Shown here one piece after another: positions 22,101 to 46,400 of a stretch of DNA of 64,000 nt. Position 1 is the stretch's first letter; each line of letters opens with the position of its first letter. The DNA lies in NCBI GenBank assembly GCA_034670405.1, contig JAXDDX010000045.1, positions 3,129,501-3,193,500 on the forward strand, written 5' to 3'. The stretch is from Hoplostethus atlanticus (taxonomy: Eukaryota > Chordata > Actinopteri > Trachichthyiformes > Trachichthyidae). The notes under the pieces were generated by a model that had not been told where the DNA came from, did no database searches, and saw only the letters and a list, made by a program, of their open reading frames with translations. The translations under genes were made by a program, and so were the position numbers.

Positions 22101-25100
22101 TGAAGCCTACAGAAGGTATAGAGTGACACTTGCCACACGTCACCTTCTTAAACTAATGGCCTAAGTCATATTTTGAGGAAAATGTTTTTTTTGCCTAAAT
22201 CATCTCTTCATGATGCTGGCCACCTCTGGTAAAATTGCCTACATCCTTATTGAAAAGATCATGCTGTTCCTACCCTGGTAGTATAATGGCCTATGTCAAG
22301 AGTGTGACTTGGGCAATTAAAAAAAAATAAAAATGGCTTAAGTCACATTGTCTTGTGACTTAGGCAATTTTACAAGCTTTACAAGATGGCGGCTGCTTCC
22401 AGAAGAAAGAAAAACAATATATTTGGTTCAGTTCTTTCTGTTTTTGGAAAAACTTTAAAATATGACTTAGGCCATTAGTTTAAGAAGGTGACGATATGAT
22501 GTTTTCCTACACAAAATCGACAAGAATGTAACAATAGTTTAAATATTATAATCTAGATTTAGTACGCATAATCAAAGTAGATGTGTCGCTTTGTGAAATT
22601 TAGACTTTAGACATTGCATCCTAGGTGTGTTTTATTAGCAAATCTGTAATTATCACTTGTTGGAAAATAACCCAAGGTTTTGTGCAATCACAGTAACAGA
22701 AGTTTCTGCCTTTCACATACAAGGGATTTTTAACCCATATCTTGATTTAATAACCTTAATAAATGTATGAATGTATGCAGATGCTGCATTGTCTTTCATT
22801 GCACTTTGCTTCTGTAACAGACCTAAGAAGAAGCCCAAGGATAAAGAAGTTTGCTAGAAGACATTCCACCATCTTTTACTCAAGCTCTCAACCTCGCTCC
22901 CGCAACCTGGACAGGGCCCTATCCGCATCCCATCTTCCTCTCAGCGACAGCAAAATCAGTGGGGTTGACCTAAAAACAGTACGGTCTCCAATGCGTCTTC
23001 TTTTCGGGGCTGCTCAGTCACCTAGTCGACCTTCCACCTCCTTCGAGTCTTATGCAACCAGGGCGAGCAGGAGACGACTGTCCACAGACTCTGATGTCTT
23101 TGAGGCAAGTTCTCTATAGAACTCTTTGACATTGGTAGCACCTAAAGGCTAAATACTTTTAACTTTTGCAAATAGGAGTGCTTTGGCTGTCTATTCTCCA
23201 AACCGACCCTACTCTTGACACCTGTGAACACCTTGTTCCACAAGCAGTGACATGATAGCAAATTGCATCCTTGTCTTATACTCCAGTAACTATTTTAGAA
23301 ATTGCAATAAATATGTTCATTGAAGGTGAGGGTAAAGTCTAAAAGTGTACATTCATTTGTCAAGCTCACAGCTGATCAATTTAACAACAGCTTCATTATT
23401 TTAACAACCTTTTCCTGTTTTCCTGTTAAGAGTTCTAATAAAACGCCAACAAAGTCACCTGGTAAACATGGGAGGGCCATTCATGGGAACAGGACACCCA
23501 GGACCCCTCGGACCCCTCGGACCCCTCGGACCCCTCGGACCCCTCGGACCCCTCGGACCCCAAGAACCCCACCTTCGTCCACTCTGCGGGTGCTCTCTGT
23601 CACACAAAGCCCTGTAGCAGGGAGCTCTCATCAGTCCACTATGGCCCTCAGGGGCAGCCCCTTCAGATCTCCAACCAAAACTGACCCTGATGCTGGAGAC
23701 GCCTAAGAAGGAGACCCCTATGAAGAGCCCACTGAAGGGTATTCTCAGAACCCCAGTCAAAGCCTTACTTGAATGCAAATCCCCTTCTAGATCACACCTG
23801 CTCAAGAGCCCAAGTTCTTCCAGGAAGAGTGTCACGTGGTCACCTTCACCGCAAAAACATAGACCTGCAGAAAGAAACTTAACTTTCAAGGTGCCAGAGT
23901 CACCTCGTGTTGCAACCCGAAAGCTCTCCAACATTGGTGAGAACACCCACCAAGTTCAGCAGCCTTTTCAAAAGTCCAAACAGCAAAACGGGTATTTTCA
24001 AGACCCCGGATAAAATATCTTCGAGAGGGCAAACCTTTTCTCCTCCAGTAATGCGATCAAGGGTTTCTGAAAACTTATCAAGTGGTGGTATGTTAACACA
24101 CGAGAAAAATCAGTGCCAAAGGTCGTCTGAAAGGCTTCGTAACAACATGAAGACACCTGTAAAGGATGTACAAATGAACACTGTCAGTCCCCAGTCTCTT
24201 CTACAATCCACACCACCTCCAGACCACCTCTTCCCAACTAGACCCAATACTAGAACTCCAACTCCAACCAAGAGCCCTGGTCCTATTCACCAAATGATTA
24301 CGCGTTCTGGAAGAACTCCAATTAAAGGCTCAAATGTCATGTCCCCGTGTAAGCCAGAATTCACGCCAGTAAGAGGTACCACTTTTTCAGACAGGCCAGA
24401 TACTTACCCAAAGTCTCCAGAAAAAACCCTAACAAAAAATAGGTCTGGCCATGGTGCTGGAATTAGGACCAGGCATAACTTAAGATCGCAGTCTAGTGAG
24501 GGTCTGCTTTCCAAACCAAACATAGATTCCAACTCTGCTGAGACCAGGGACCCTGAGGAAAAGAAGAACATGCAGTCAAAAGCACAAGAGCAAAAACCAC
24601 AGGCTGAACTGTCTCAAACATCTGAAACTGAGTCTGGTTCCCAGACAGACTCACAACAAAATGACACTTCCCATTTTAGTTCTGCCACCACAGAAGACGA
24701 CAGTATGGACATTGTTGATGCTGCTGTTGTCAAGACCGAACTTAGCGGAGGTCTAAAGATGAACATAATCTTTTCCAGGAAGCCTTCAAAGTCCAGCGAT
24801 GTCTATCAGTTTACTGGATCCTCTCCCAAACTATCTCTGCCACCCCAAGTCGCACCTGGGCGAAGCTATGGCTTCCGGCAGACCCCTGACCGCCAACAAA
24901 GGGAGGCTGCCATTCGTTTGGGGTACTCTAATGAAGCCCCTCGATTTTCAACCCCTAGGAGTTCTGCAACTCCTAGTCGGCGAAAGGGCTTGGGTACTCC
25001 AAACCCTCTGTCTTACCAAGTAGAATTGGAGATGCAAACATCAGGACTTCCAAAACTCAAATTCAGACGCACAGACTCCTTTAATGCGGGTGATTTGACC

Positions 25101-26591
25101 ACTGATGGTGGTCCTCAATCGGGAGCTCAGAGCCCTACAGTGGGAGTGAAACTTTCTCAGCTGGACAGCCCCTTGGCTTTGTGCTCTAAACACAGAGATC
25201 CTGGCTGTGTCTCACCATCTGTCTGCACTCATGTCACCCCGGCCAAGAGCACACCTGGCAAAGGCAGAGGTGTCCAAACTTACATCTGCCAGTCCTACAC
25301 TCCTACGCGCCACCCTGCGGGAACCATGTCCCCAATGGCATCTGCAGAGGTGATCCCCCTGACCCCATCACCTCAGAGTGTAGGGAAGGCAACTCCAGAC
25401 AACCTCAACAGTTGGCCTCGGAAAAAGAGAGCCCGGACTGGGGTGGTGGGAGGCAAGGACCGTAGCCAGAAGGGGGAGCCAATGCTGGAAGAGTTACTGG
25501 AAGAAGCTGAGCTTGGAGTTAGCAGGTTACAGGACATTGAGGACACTGATGACCCCTCAAGCAACAAAGTTGCACCACTGGGTCTGACCTCCAAGTCGTC
25601 ATCTCGTATAGGAGCAGATTCATCTCCTCTCTCTTCACTGGAAGACATGGACTGGATAGATAGGTTGGCTCAGGAAGCTGATGATGATGATCCTCAGCAA
25701 GGGGAAGATGATATGATCTGGACTGCTGGAGATGTCAAGTCAAGTAAGCTATGATTGTCATTTGCTGTGATAGAAGATATACAGTTTCATTTCAAAATGA
25801 GACATCCGCCAATTGAAAAAACTGACACATGGACTTAGAAAATAATTGCCAACGTGAAAGTAAAACTCGCTATACAAAGTAAAACTCATCAACAATGCAA
25901 TGGTTATCTTGAAATAGTAACCGTTTTTGAAGATGCAATGATCTGTATTTTTGAAATAGTAAGAGTAGAGTAATTAATAACAGGAAACAGGATGTTTTTC
26001 TGAAATGGCTGTACAATGAAACCTCTTTTTAATTCAATTTTAAATTCATCCTGTGTGGTTGAGTTGCAGTAATTTTGTCATGGCTGTCTTTACCTTTTTG
26101 ATAGTGGAGACTCCTCCCAGCTCTAAGGTGAGGAAGCCGGTCACAGCAAGTGGAATTCTGGCCCTTACTCAGTCTCCCTTGTTGTTCAAGGGAAAAACCG
26201 TCTCTGCTACTAAGAGAACTCAACGCTTTCAAGGTAAGATATGCAGTGCCTTCTTTTCCAACTCTGGCAATAAAAAAAACAATCGATTAACATTTCTAGC
26301 CAGAAAACTAAATTTGTCTACTGGCTACAGTTGCTGATGGATGCCAACACTTGCCAGCCATTGCCAAAGTGGCTGATAGTTTAGCAAAACCTTTAATCTA
26401 CACCTAACAGCGACTGGCTGGTAGCTGGTGATGATCTCCCATCCTGGTTGTTAACTAACATTCCACTACATCTGACTTTTCTAGATGAAGCTGAGAGGAG
26501 AGGGTTTGAGGTGGAGCTCTCTCCCCTCAGCCAGCCTCCCAGACGTTCGACCATAGGGAAGGCCTACAGCAGGAAGAGACTGCTAGACTGA
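13138..26591 (+). CDS. ticrr: Treslin / TopBP1-interacting checkpoint and replication regulator, 21 coding exons, three frame breaks
   Basis: Coding exons: 13138-13812, 14262-14520, 14916-15148, 15611-15839, 16116-16261, 16598-16754, 17280-17483, 18159-18304, 18624-18724, 19192-19285, 19815-19897, 20135-20369, 20714-20801, 21151-21223, 21539-21670, 21795-21885, 22057-22115, 22821-23104, 23431-25743, 26105-26233, 26485-26591. About 1944 residues, near the human length. Treslin is the vertebrate Sld3 counterpart: after CDK phosphorylation it binds TopBP1 and loads CDC45 at origins. Diagnostic stretches: [37 protein letters not shown] with [102 protein letters not shown]. The C-terminal half is disordered and rich in SP/TP sites. 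The frame shifts by +1 at about 20280-20296, 23680-23706 and 23905-23945. Exon 18 uses a GC donor. Confidence 0.93.
17545..17600. repeat. Dispersed fish repeat, copy 1
   Basis: AAGATGAAACTTTATTAATT followed by GGGGAAATTGG matches a phrase seen again at about 46527-46570 (AAGATGAAACTTTGATGATC, GGGGAAATTGG). It is a common interspersed motif in fish. The limits of the full element are unclear. It lies in ticrr intron 7. Confidence 0.45.
22138..22493. mobile_element. MITE-like element with 37-bp perfect terminal inverted repeats
   Basis: The first 37 bases (22138-22174, CGTCACCTTCTTAAACTAAT onward) are repeated as a perfect reverse complement at the other end (22457-22493). The interior is largely made of further direct and inverted copies of the core GCCTAAGTCA / TGACTTAGGC (near 22265-22385). 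No transposase is encoded. The target duplication is not certain: a 3-bp ACG on each side is possible. The element sits in ticrr intron 17 and begins only 22 bases after the donor site. Confidence 0.75.
23494..23565 (+). repeat. 9-bp coding repeat giving Thr-Pro-Arg triplets in ticrr exon 19
   Basis: Six perfect copies of ACCCCTCGG lie at 23503-23556, with a diverged copy on each side. They encode consecutive Thr-Pro-Arg units inside the disordered C-terminal part of treslin. Each unit is a minimal [ST]-P kinase site. Because the unit is a multiple of three, changes in copy number keep the frame. Confidence 0.9.
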
Positions 26592-27153
26592 GCCACACCG
26601 CCATCCAGCAAGCACTGCACAAAACTACCCTATTTTGTCTTTTACTGTGAAGCCATGAGCCTGTCTGAGCCGTGTTTTGTCAGGCGTGCTTTTGATGGCA
26701 CCCTGAAAGATGTTTTTCAAGCACCGCTTCAAAAGCTGTTTTGATGAATGTCCCATTCAGTCTCCTCCACCAACACTTTTGGCCCCTAACATGGGTTTTC
26801 TGTTCTGACCAGTGGCTTAATGGCTGTTAATCTGGACATTTTATTATGTCATTGTGATTATAGGAAGGCTCAACAGTGTGGCGTGAGCTGCTGTCTAGTA
26901 TTTTCTTGCCTGGGTGTTTCTGGAGATAAAAACTTTGGTCAAAATGGTCATGTGAAATGCCATCCCTTCCTTGTTCTTCAAAATTGTAATTGGCCATTTT
27001 CCAATGAAGTCAGAACCTACATTTGTTGCGATAAAGACTATTCATGTTTATTTATTAGTTTATGTATGTGTTCCTTTCTGTCACAAGTGTTTTTAGATAA
27101 AAGGCTGATGACTTATAATGTAAATATGTAAAATGTTGCCAAAGTCTTTTGTA

Positions 27154-27159
27154 AATAAA
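27154..27159 (+). terminator. ticrr polyadenylation signal (AATAAA)
   Basis: The canonical hexamer lies about 560 bases after the ticrr stop codon, before an AT-rich stretch. It is the first well-placed AATAAA after the stop, so the mRNA probably ends near 27175. Confidence 0.6.
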
Positions 27160-27179
27160 AACCAATTTTCCTAAATAAC

Positions 27180-29160
27180 TTACTGCAATGTTTTTTTTCC
27201 AGATCTACTGCACAATATTTATTTTAATTGTTCCAGAAACCCTTTGTCCTCAGGGCTGTACAGTAAAGCAAACAATTTTTATCAGCTGCCACCTGATTAA
27301 AAAGAAACCTGCTAGTTCCACCCTCTAATCACAATAAAAAGGTCCAAAGGTCATTGCTGTAAAAGTGAGTTGCCCTTCATGGTGCTCTCTGTACCTGGGT
27401 TATTTAGGTCTATTTAGGAGTGTTGCACGTAGGAAATCACACGCTAATAGCGTCTGATAACGCAAGAGTTGGACTATCCTTGATTATGGTCTGTTAATGA
27501 TTTGATTATTTCTTTTTTGTTAGGGTTGTGTGTCTGCTTTTGGAATCAGAGTTCAGTATTAGTCATAGACTTGGTGTCTCGCCCATTATACCTAAGTAAG
27601 ATGAGGTGACACGCCCAGAGTCTGCCAGCTTGGCCAAAACCACGGTGGGTAAGAGCTCTGCAGTACCTGAGTCCTGCAAACAGCTAAAACTAACCTCTGC
27701 ATACTTCTATTATAGCGACAAATATATCACATATCACACATCACGCTTTTATTTTATTTATGAACATCCTGGTGATTTTTCTTTTTCTTTTTTTTCTTGC
27801 AGTTAGTAAGGAGCTTATTCTTTGATTGCCAGCACATTCTGTTTTGTAGACTTTCCAGTTCCTGCAGGGAGGTTGTGTGAACTTTGATCACACTACTGTT
27901 TGCCTACAATTTCCTCCTTCATCCACAGATTACTGAATTATCCCCCATAAGGAGCTCAGGGCCTATATATATGACACAGTATTTCTGAAAAGGTTAGTGA
28001 TTGAAGGATACATTATAAAATGGTGACCTTGAGCAGGTTGACCTCTAATAGCAGAATGCATGTGCCTGAATAGTGACTGAGGCCAAATATCTTTACTAAT
28101 TTGTAAGTAACCCTATTGTGAAATCAAACGTAGCTCATGGAGATTAATTGATTTGTTGTTTATTGTAAACTTGTGTGCTCTTGCTTACAAAGCGGCAACA
28201 AGTATTAGACATGGGTGACAAACGGCCAGTGAAAGCATACATATGGAAACCTTTTAATTCCACAGGATGCATCTTCGTCCACGAAATGCGTCCAGTGATT
28301 CACAAAATGGATTTCGTGACTCGAAAATCACGAAATGGATTTGGTACAGCACAAGGTGTTTTGGGATTTCGTGTAACAAAATGGATTTCGTGGACGACAT
28401 TCGGGGTTACATTTGGCGCCCCGTAGATAAAACACAAATGAATGCTTTTCTGAAAATAGTGATGTTACACAATCACAACTACAATTATCACCATAAGTAA
28501 GAGGGAGGAAAATGCATTAAACAAAGGGACATAACTGCCCTTTAATTCCTGTAATTACAGTCAGTTCAGCAATGAGGCATGGGTGGTTGGGCTGGGTCAT
28601 GTATGAAACTAAGAAATCATTCTTGGTAATTGCATGAGGGAAACTTCTCCCAGTCTCCGCTGAAAGTTAACCAGGTAACCAGTCAACCAGTTGTTTAGAC
28701 TGGTGATGTGAACGCCTTTGGCGCTGAAGCTCTCCTCACTCGTGTCCTTCAGTATTTCGCACCACGCAGCCATGGGCCTCTTCCACCGGTGTCAAGACAG
28801 CTGGAATACACCAATAGGACTTTCAAAATAAAACCCTCTGGCAAATGCGTTGCACCCTTTTTGAGCGAAAATTAAGATAATATTGAACAAGTAATCTGTT
28901 GTAAATCAGTCACTGCTCTAATTCTAGGTTGCGATCAAACTTCATCACTGTGTGCAAGCGCTTGAGAAAGTAATTTTCTACAAAGCATTCTTTATTGAGC
29001 AGTAAAAAAAGACACTGTTAGACTACTATAACTAAATATTTAGCAGAATCTCTTAAAGATGTATTGTTACCCTGTTTCTCTCCTGTTAGTTATTCAGTCT
29101 TGTATTCTATTTTACACTAATGATCAATTATTTTTTTATACTTTATATAAATAACTCTCT
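27180..29160. other. Intergenic region between ticrr and ckmt1
   Basis: No conserved coding frame was recognised. It contains an inverted-repeat element at 28271-28400 and ends at a 340-bp segment that recurs inside ckmt1 intron 2. Confidence 0.5.
28271..28400. repeat. Short inverted-repeat element with internal direct repeats
   Basis: TCGTCCACGAAAT at about 28271 is matched by its perfect reverse complement ATTTCGTGGACGA at about 28385. Between them AAAATGGATTTCGTG or a close variant occurs near 28303, 28332 and 28379. It looks like a small palindromic DNA element; the class is unknown to me. Confidence 0.55.
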
Positions 29161-29496
29161 CTCCCAGTCTTACTATAACTAAAGACAACACTGTCACCCG
29201 TCCTCCCTGTCCTGGTTTAGAGGGAGGACTGTAATAGCACCAGAGAGGTTTTAGGCTCAAAGGGCTCTTCTTTTGGGACGTCATTGTTTCTATCTATAGT
29301 GAGAGTATCTAACTACATTTCTGTCTTAATTGCCTACCACTTTTAATGTGCACTTCTTACAGTATTCTATGTATTTTGCAGATAGAAATAAGAGTGTTAA
29401 TGTCACTCTCACTCAGGCTTGGTCAACCTGGGCGAGATTGTCTTATGTTGAAAGACCCTGTGACTCAGGGTACATCACTCATGATGCGTCTGAGTG
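29161..29496 (+). repeat. 340-bp dispersed direct repeat, copy A (upstream of ckmt1)
   Basis: From CTCCCAGTCTTACTATAACT to CATGATGCGTCTGAGTG, the segment matches 34199-34543 over almost all its length with scattered substitutions and short indels. Shared blocks include GTCACCCGTCCTCCCTGTCC, ACGTCATTGTTTCTATCTAT and TGTATTTTGCAGATAGAAAT. It ends about 330 bases before the ckmt1 start codon. Confidence 0.85.
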
Positions 29497-29825
29497 CATC
29501 ACAAGATGTTTTTACAAATGTTATCTTCTAAAAGACTAAATATATATATATTTTATGTTTTGTACTTGAATGTTCACATTCTCTGTTCTCTGCACCTTCT
29601 AAGTCAGTTGTACTTTCAATTTTTTCAATAATAAGTGCTTTTATTTTGAAACCAGAACTTCTTGATTTCCGGATTTAATTCCGGCTAACTCCGGCAGGCT
29701 TGTTCCCAGCACTGTTTCACCTTTCTCTCTCCGCTTTCATTCCATCACCAAGGCGGCACATCACCAAGACGCCCATCCACCTGTCCCTCCCTCTGTAGAA
29801 ATAAGAGGAATTTAAGACAAAAAAA

Positions 29826-41464
<11,639 letters not shown>

Positions 41465-42293
41465 ACACCACCGCCCCCCCACCCCACCCCCCAATCACAC
41501 ACACACACCCCCCACAACCCCCGACACACTCACATGCACAAGCACCCCCCCTCTGTGCCCATAGATATGGTTGATATCTATGTCTTCGCCTCATTCAATG
41601 GTACTATCTATATAATTACCCCCCGCTGGCCCACATACTATATTCCTCTATAATATAATCTAGATATGTTATATTATACGCAGCTATCAGTCCAAACCCA
41701 CTGGGAGTCCCAGAATGCACTGGGCCAAATGGTGTTTCAGATGCACCATTTAAACCCAAACTGCTCCAAGACAGCAGCAAAGCTCAATGAATGATGCACA
41801 AACTCCAGAATGTTGTTATAATGGAGCAAAGATGGCCGCCAGTTTTCCAATCTCTGCATGGCATCTCTGGGTCTGCTCCCAGTGCAGCTCTACACCGGCA
41901 CTCCCCAGCCCACTACACCTGGCTTTACCCCGCCGATATCCTTTCACGCATGTCCTACTGTGTCTATTCCCCCCATTTCTGTGTATTGGTTGGCCATGGC
42001 TAATATCTGGTATAACGATGACTATTACCTGGTGCTTGTATAATCCATCCATTTGTGCTTTAGTCTCCATAGTGTATTGTTCTACAGAAGTAAGTTTTTT
42101 TCACTGCTGAATAGGTTTGAATGTCGAGTAAGAGACTCAGGTTCCCAAGAGGATGTTTGACGACGTACTGACAACAAGCGGGTGTAAAAATGTAACGGTG
42201 AAACACACTCGGGCCAGTCTGGGTTCTGTACTGTAAGCCACTGAAGCAATATTATTTCAACTCACCAGTGAATGTCATACTGTCACATCTTTT

Positions 42294-42299
42294 ATTAAA
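42294..42299 (+). terminator. ckmt1 polyadenylation signal (ATTAAA)
   Basis: A common variant hexamer about 830 bases after the ckmt1 stop. No canonical AATAAA was seen nearer. Confidence 0.4.
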
Positions 42300-43395
42300 G
42301 AAGTCATCTATTTAACAGTACCCGCCTCCCGCCTCCCCCTCCTTTGTCTCTCTGTCATTTGTCAGTGAAGCTTTTCCCTTATTTTCCTAATTGCTTCAAA
42401 CTTTTTCCTTGGTGTCCGAGTGGATTTTGCCCCAGCAGGAAGGCCAAGCTTGGAGTGACTTACTGTAACCATGGTAACAAAGCTGGGGAAGCGTGATTGC
42501 GATCAGCGTGGATGGGTGGTGTCATGTGACGATATTTAGTCAGAGCCATAACAGGACTGTGTTATGCTTGAAAGATTCATACAGGGTTATTGGAAAGACT
42601 TTCCACATCTTGAAAAGTTTGGACATAGCATAAAAAGTTTGGTAAAATATTGTTCATTTATATAGTTAGGTATGTGATATTTGTTGTGAGTAATATTCTG
42701 TGATATTATAAACACACGGCAACAAAATAATCAAATGGAGCCAAGAAATGACCGTCTGGAAAAAAGTCATTTTGTGTTGAATTGTGGTGAAAGTCAACCT
42801 GTGAACACGTTTCATTGTGTGGTGCACGTACGCCGCAGAAAGCATGTGGAATCGTGTGCCGTCTGGACTTGAGGTTTACTGTTGACTATGTGTCTGTCTG
42901 TGAGGAGAATTGAAGGCGAGAACAAAGATGCCAGCCTTTTTCCTGCCAATACTGGACGTCTGTAACAAGTGCATCGTCCCCTTGTGGGAAAAAAAGAATA
43001 TTTACGGGCAACAGAGCTCCAGTGTTTCTGTCTGTAGACCGACGACAACAAGACGCTCTGTGTTCGGATGAGACGCAGCTGAGATGTGAAGTGTTAGTGT
43101 TACAAGGCATGAGGAATCTCTCTCTCTCTCTCCCTCTCTCCCCCTCTTATCTCTCTCTCTCTGGCTCCCTTGAAATTTTTCTTCACGGATTGGGAGGAGG
43201 TGACTTGTGCTGAATACACCCACATTCTGCTTGCCCCTCTCTCTTTTTATCTTTATCTCTCCCTCTTTTTCCCTCTCTCTTTGTTGCTCTTCCTCTCTCT
43301 CTCTCTCCCTCCTTCTCTCTCTCTGTCTTTCTCTCTCTCCTCAAGGATTTGGAAGAGGGGTCTTGTGCTGAATACACACATACACTCTCTCTCTC

Positions 43396-43429
<34 letters not shown>

Positions 43430-46400
43430 AGGGGTATTCAAATCATGTCACAAGCATAATGCTGCAGATCTCGGCTCCTTTTCCTTGTTCCAGATCTGGC
43501 TGGTTGCCGTGGCAACCACGTCACCGAGGAAACGGGGGCTCCGATGGGGGAGGAAAGGGGCTTTGTGGGTAATGGCGAATACATCGTAGCAGTGTGCTGC
43601 AGAGCGTGCATGCACACGCTCACGCACACACACACACACACCTGCACACACACACACACACACACACCTAAGATAAAACAGTGATGAAAACATGTTATCC
43701 CACAGCATTTAGCATAATGTTGACAAGGGAATCAGCTTGTTTCCCTTCATATGCTGTGTGCTAAGATACCAGTTTGTCTCATATCTGCCATACTGTAACA
43801 GTGATGAGTCCAGACAGGTCACAAGCAACCACTGAGCAACATTTTTAAATGCCCTTCCTCTCCATGAAGACTCTCCAGGGTGTAGCCTAACCTAATGCGA
43901 TTCTTGATTATATCTGTCTGATTTCAGCTGTAGGTTTACTGTCAACAGCGGCTGGTCTGGAAGGGATTAGCATGGCTCCCCAGTCAGCCATGGACCCTCA
44001 AGTCTCCGCCAGGGCCCTGCTGTTGTGAGAGATGGGGCATTTCTGAAATAATATGACTATTGTTGCGCAATATGTCTCTGAAAAAGTAAGCTGTTCACAA
44101 ATGAAGAAAATGCTTATTTTACATTATACATCAAAATGGGGTTTTTACTTTTTTTTTGACTAATTTTTGACTAATTGGAAGGCGAATTCCCTGCCTATCT
44201 TTCCTCGCGAAACACACATTATGTTTGCATTTGGCTGATTGTTCTATATAATTGTTTGCTGAGACAGTTCGGTTTCTGATCTGCCATCTAGTAGCTTATT
44301 GTTGAAATCAATAGCAAGTGTAGGTGAATTTAGATGTATTTGTGGAGGTGTTGTGGGTCTAATTCAATGAAACATCTGTGATGGGAGCAGACCTATTGAT
44401 AACCCCAGTGACACCCGTACTCACACACACAACCCCGTAGCATGTAGCTTAGGTGCCTGATGTCCTCTATAGTCTCCATTTGTGACTCATTATTGGTCTT
44501 CTGCATGAACCCACCCTGGATTATGGCACAAAAGATTGCAACATCAAATCCTGTATTGGTAAATGCCACGATATGCAGTCAGGTTCAGTCTTGCTCAAGG
44601 ACACTTAAACAGGACACAGGCTGTTGCAGGGATCAGACTTGAGATATTTTGGCTCCAAGGTGATCTCTAACCACTACCAAGGTGATCTCTAACCACTACA
44701 CTCACCTGCCATACTCTGGGTAGGTTATACTGCTGGTAATACTGCCTGTAGTGCTGTTAGAGAGCTCCCTCTGCTGGCCTGTACATACAACTACAAGGCC
44801 ATTCAACTGAAGTGGCCACAAAAAACTAATTATACATAACTAACTGATTATTTGAACATTTTAGTTTAGTTTAGTTTTAGAATCAGCAAGGCAACCTTTA
44901 AGAAGTGAAACTGCAGGTCGGTCACACACACAGCTAGTGATGAGGTGTCAATATATAGTGCAGAGAACAACAAAGTAGACGTGATCCTGATTCTGAAACG
45001 TTTAACTCTGGAGGAAGAAATACTGAAACAAAACAAATATCAGGAATTTTGTATTTGTATTTGAGATATTTGTTCATGTGCAGAGGTGCTACCATGTGTT
45101 GTACACATGTGAGGTTTAAAAACACAGTGTTGTCAGTCTGGTTTCAGTGGAGAGTTTTAGTCTCCCATGATGGTCTAAATGCTGTTTCAGCAGCTTTTCC
45201 ATCCTGACGAGAATAAAATTCTAGGGAGACACTGGATGCCTGTAAGTTTTGGCACAGAAACAGTCAAATTTAAAGATATTTAACATATATAACAGCACAA
45301 TTAAAATTTGATATCAGTATCAGCCTTCAAAAAACAAGATTTCAACGAGTTAGTATTTGGTACTGAATGGGATGAAGCTATTTGTTGGAACCTGATCACA
45401 GTGTTCAGAAAGATAGTAGTAGTTAGTTACATGAGTTACATTATGCACTACAACAGGTAGAAAACAAACCTGCTGTTTCACATAGTAACTTAAAGGTTTG
45501 CAAATCAAGTTACATCCATGCCACATGGATTCACAGTGTTGACAGATACTTAATCCCCGGGTCTTATTTTCTGGTACAATTAAGAATCAAGGACACTGTA
45601 GAAACCTGCAGATCAACATGGTCAACGGATGCTGTTCTGCCTGTCCTCCTACATCCAAGCCAGGGTTGAAGGTAGGCAGTTTAACATCACAATGAAATAA
45701 AAACAACTTTTTCAGCTAATATACACCTATTTAACAATAGATGCCAAAATGTCAAATTATTTTAGTGGTTACTTGTGCTTGGTGTGCCAGTAGGCGTACA
45801 TTAACAATTCCAACCAGTAATACCATCACAACCCTGCACCCCCCCCCCATCAAATAAAACTGCCCTTCCCTCCCTAATGGGATATCCCATTGGTTTACAC
45901 CATCTTTAGAATGATTCCTCCCCGCATTTTGTCCCGTCAAAACATCCTGTTTCAACAGGAAATATGTTACATCAGTTACATCAGATCCTGTGTACTAGTG
46001 TACTGGTTCTTAGTCACTGCTAGTGCTGGCAGTCTGTCTGGAGGGGGATCTAACTGGAAATAAACCAGCTGATCTGTGTGAAGTAGGGTTCCACCAATAT
46101 GAGTTTAGAAGGCCAATACCACTATTTCTATTGGTGGCCACATGGTAGATCGCTTAAGACTTAATACTTGGTCTGATCTCCTTAAACAAACATCAATTTG
46201 TTTTATACTACATTTGAATAATTTTGCATAACGGTTGAAACGTGACATTCATTCAATATCAACGATGGTTAAGATATATAATTTCTTACCTTATTATGAG
46301 AGAACTTGACCATGAATTGACCCAGAATGGCCTCATTCATAAAAAAATTAATGAACAGTGGACAATGAATGGACAGGCCCGGCCAGTCAAACCAGACATA

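Noticed and set aside
23455..23946. 163-codon minus-strand frame with a Gly-Pro-Arg repeat, collagen-like in look
   Set aside because: It is the antisense of the ticrr Thr-Pro-Arg repeat and the surrounding coding exon.
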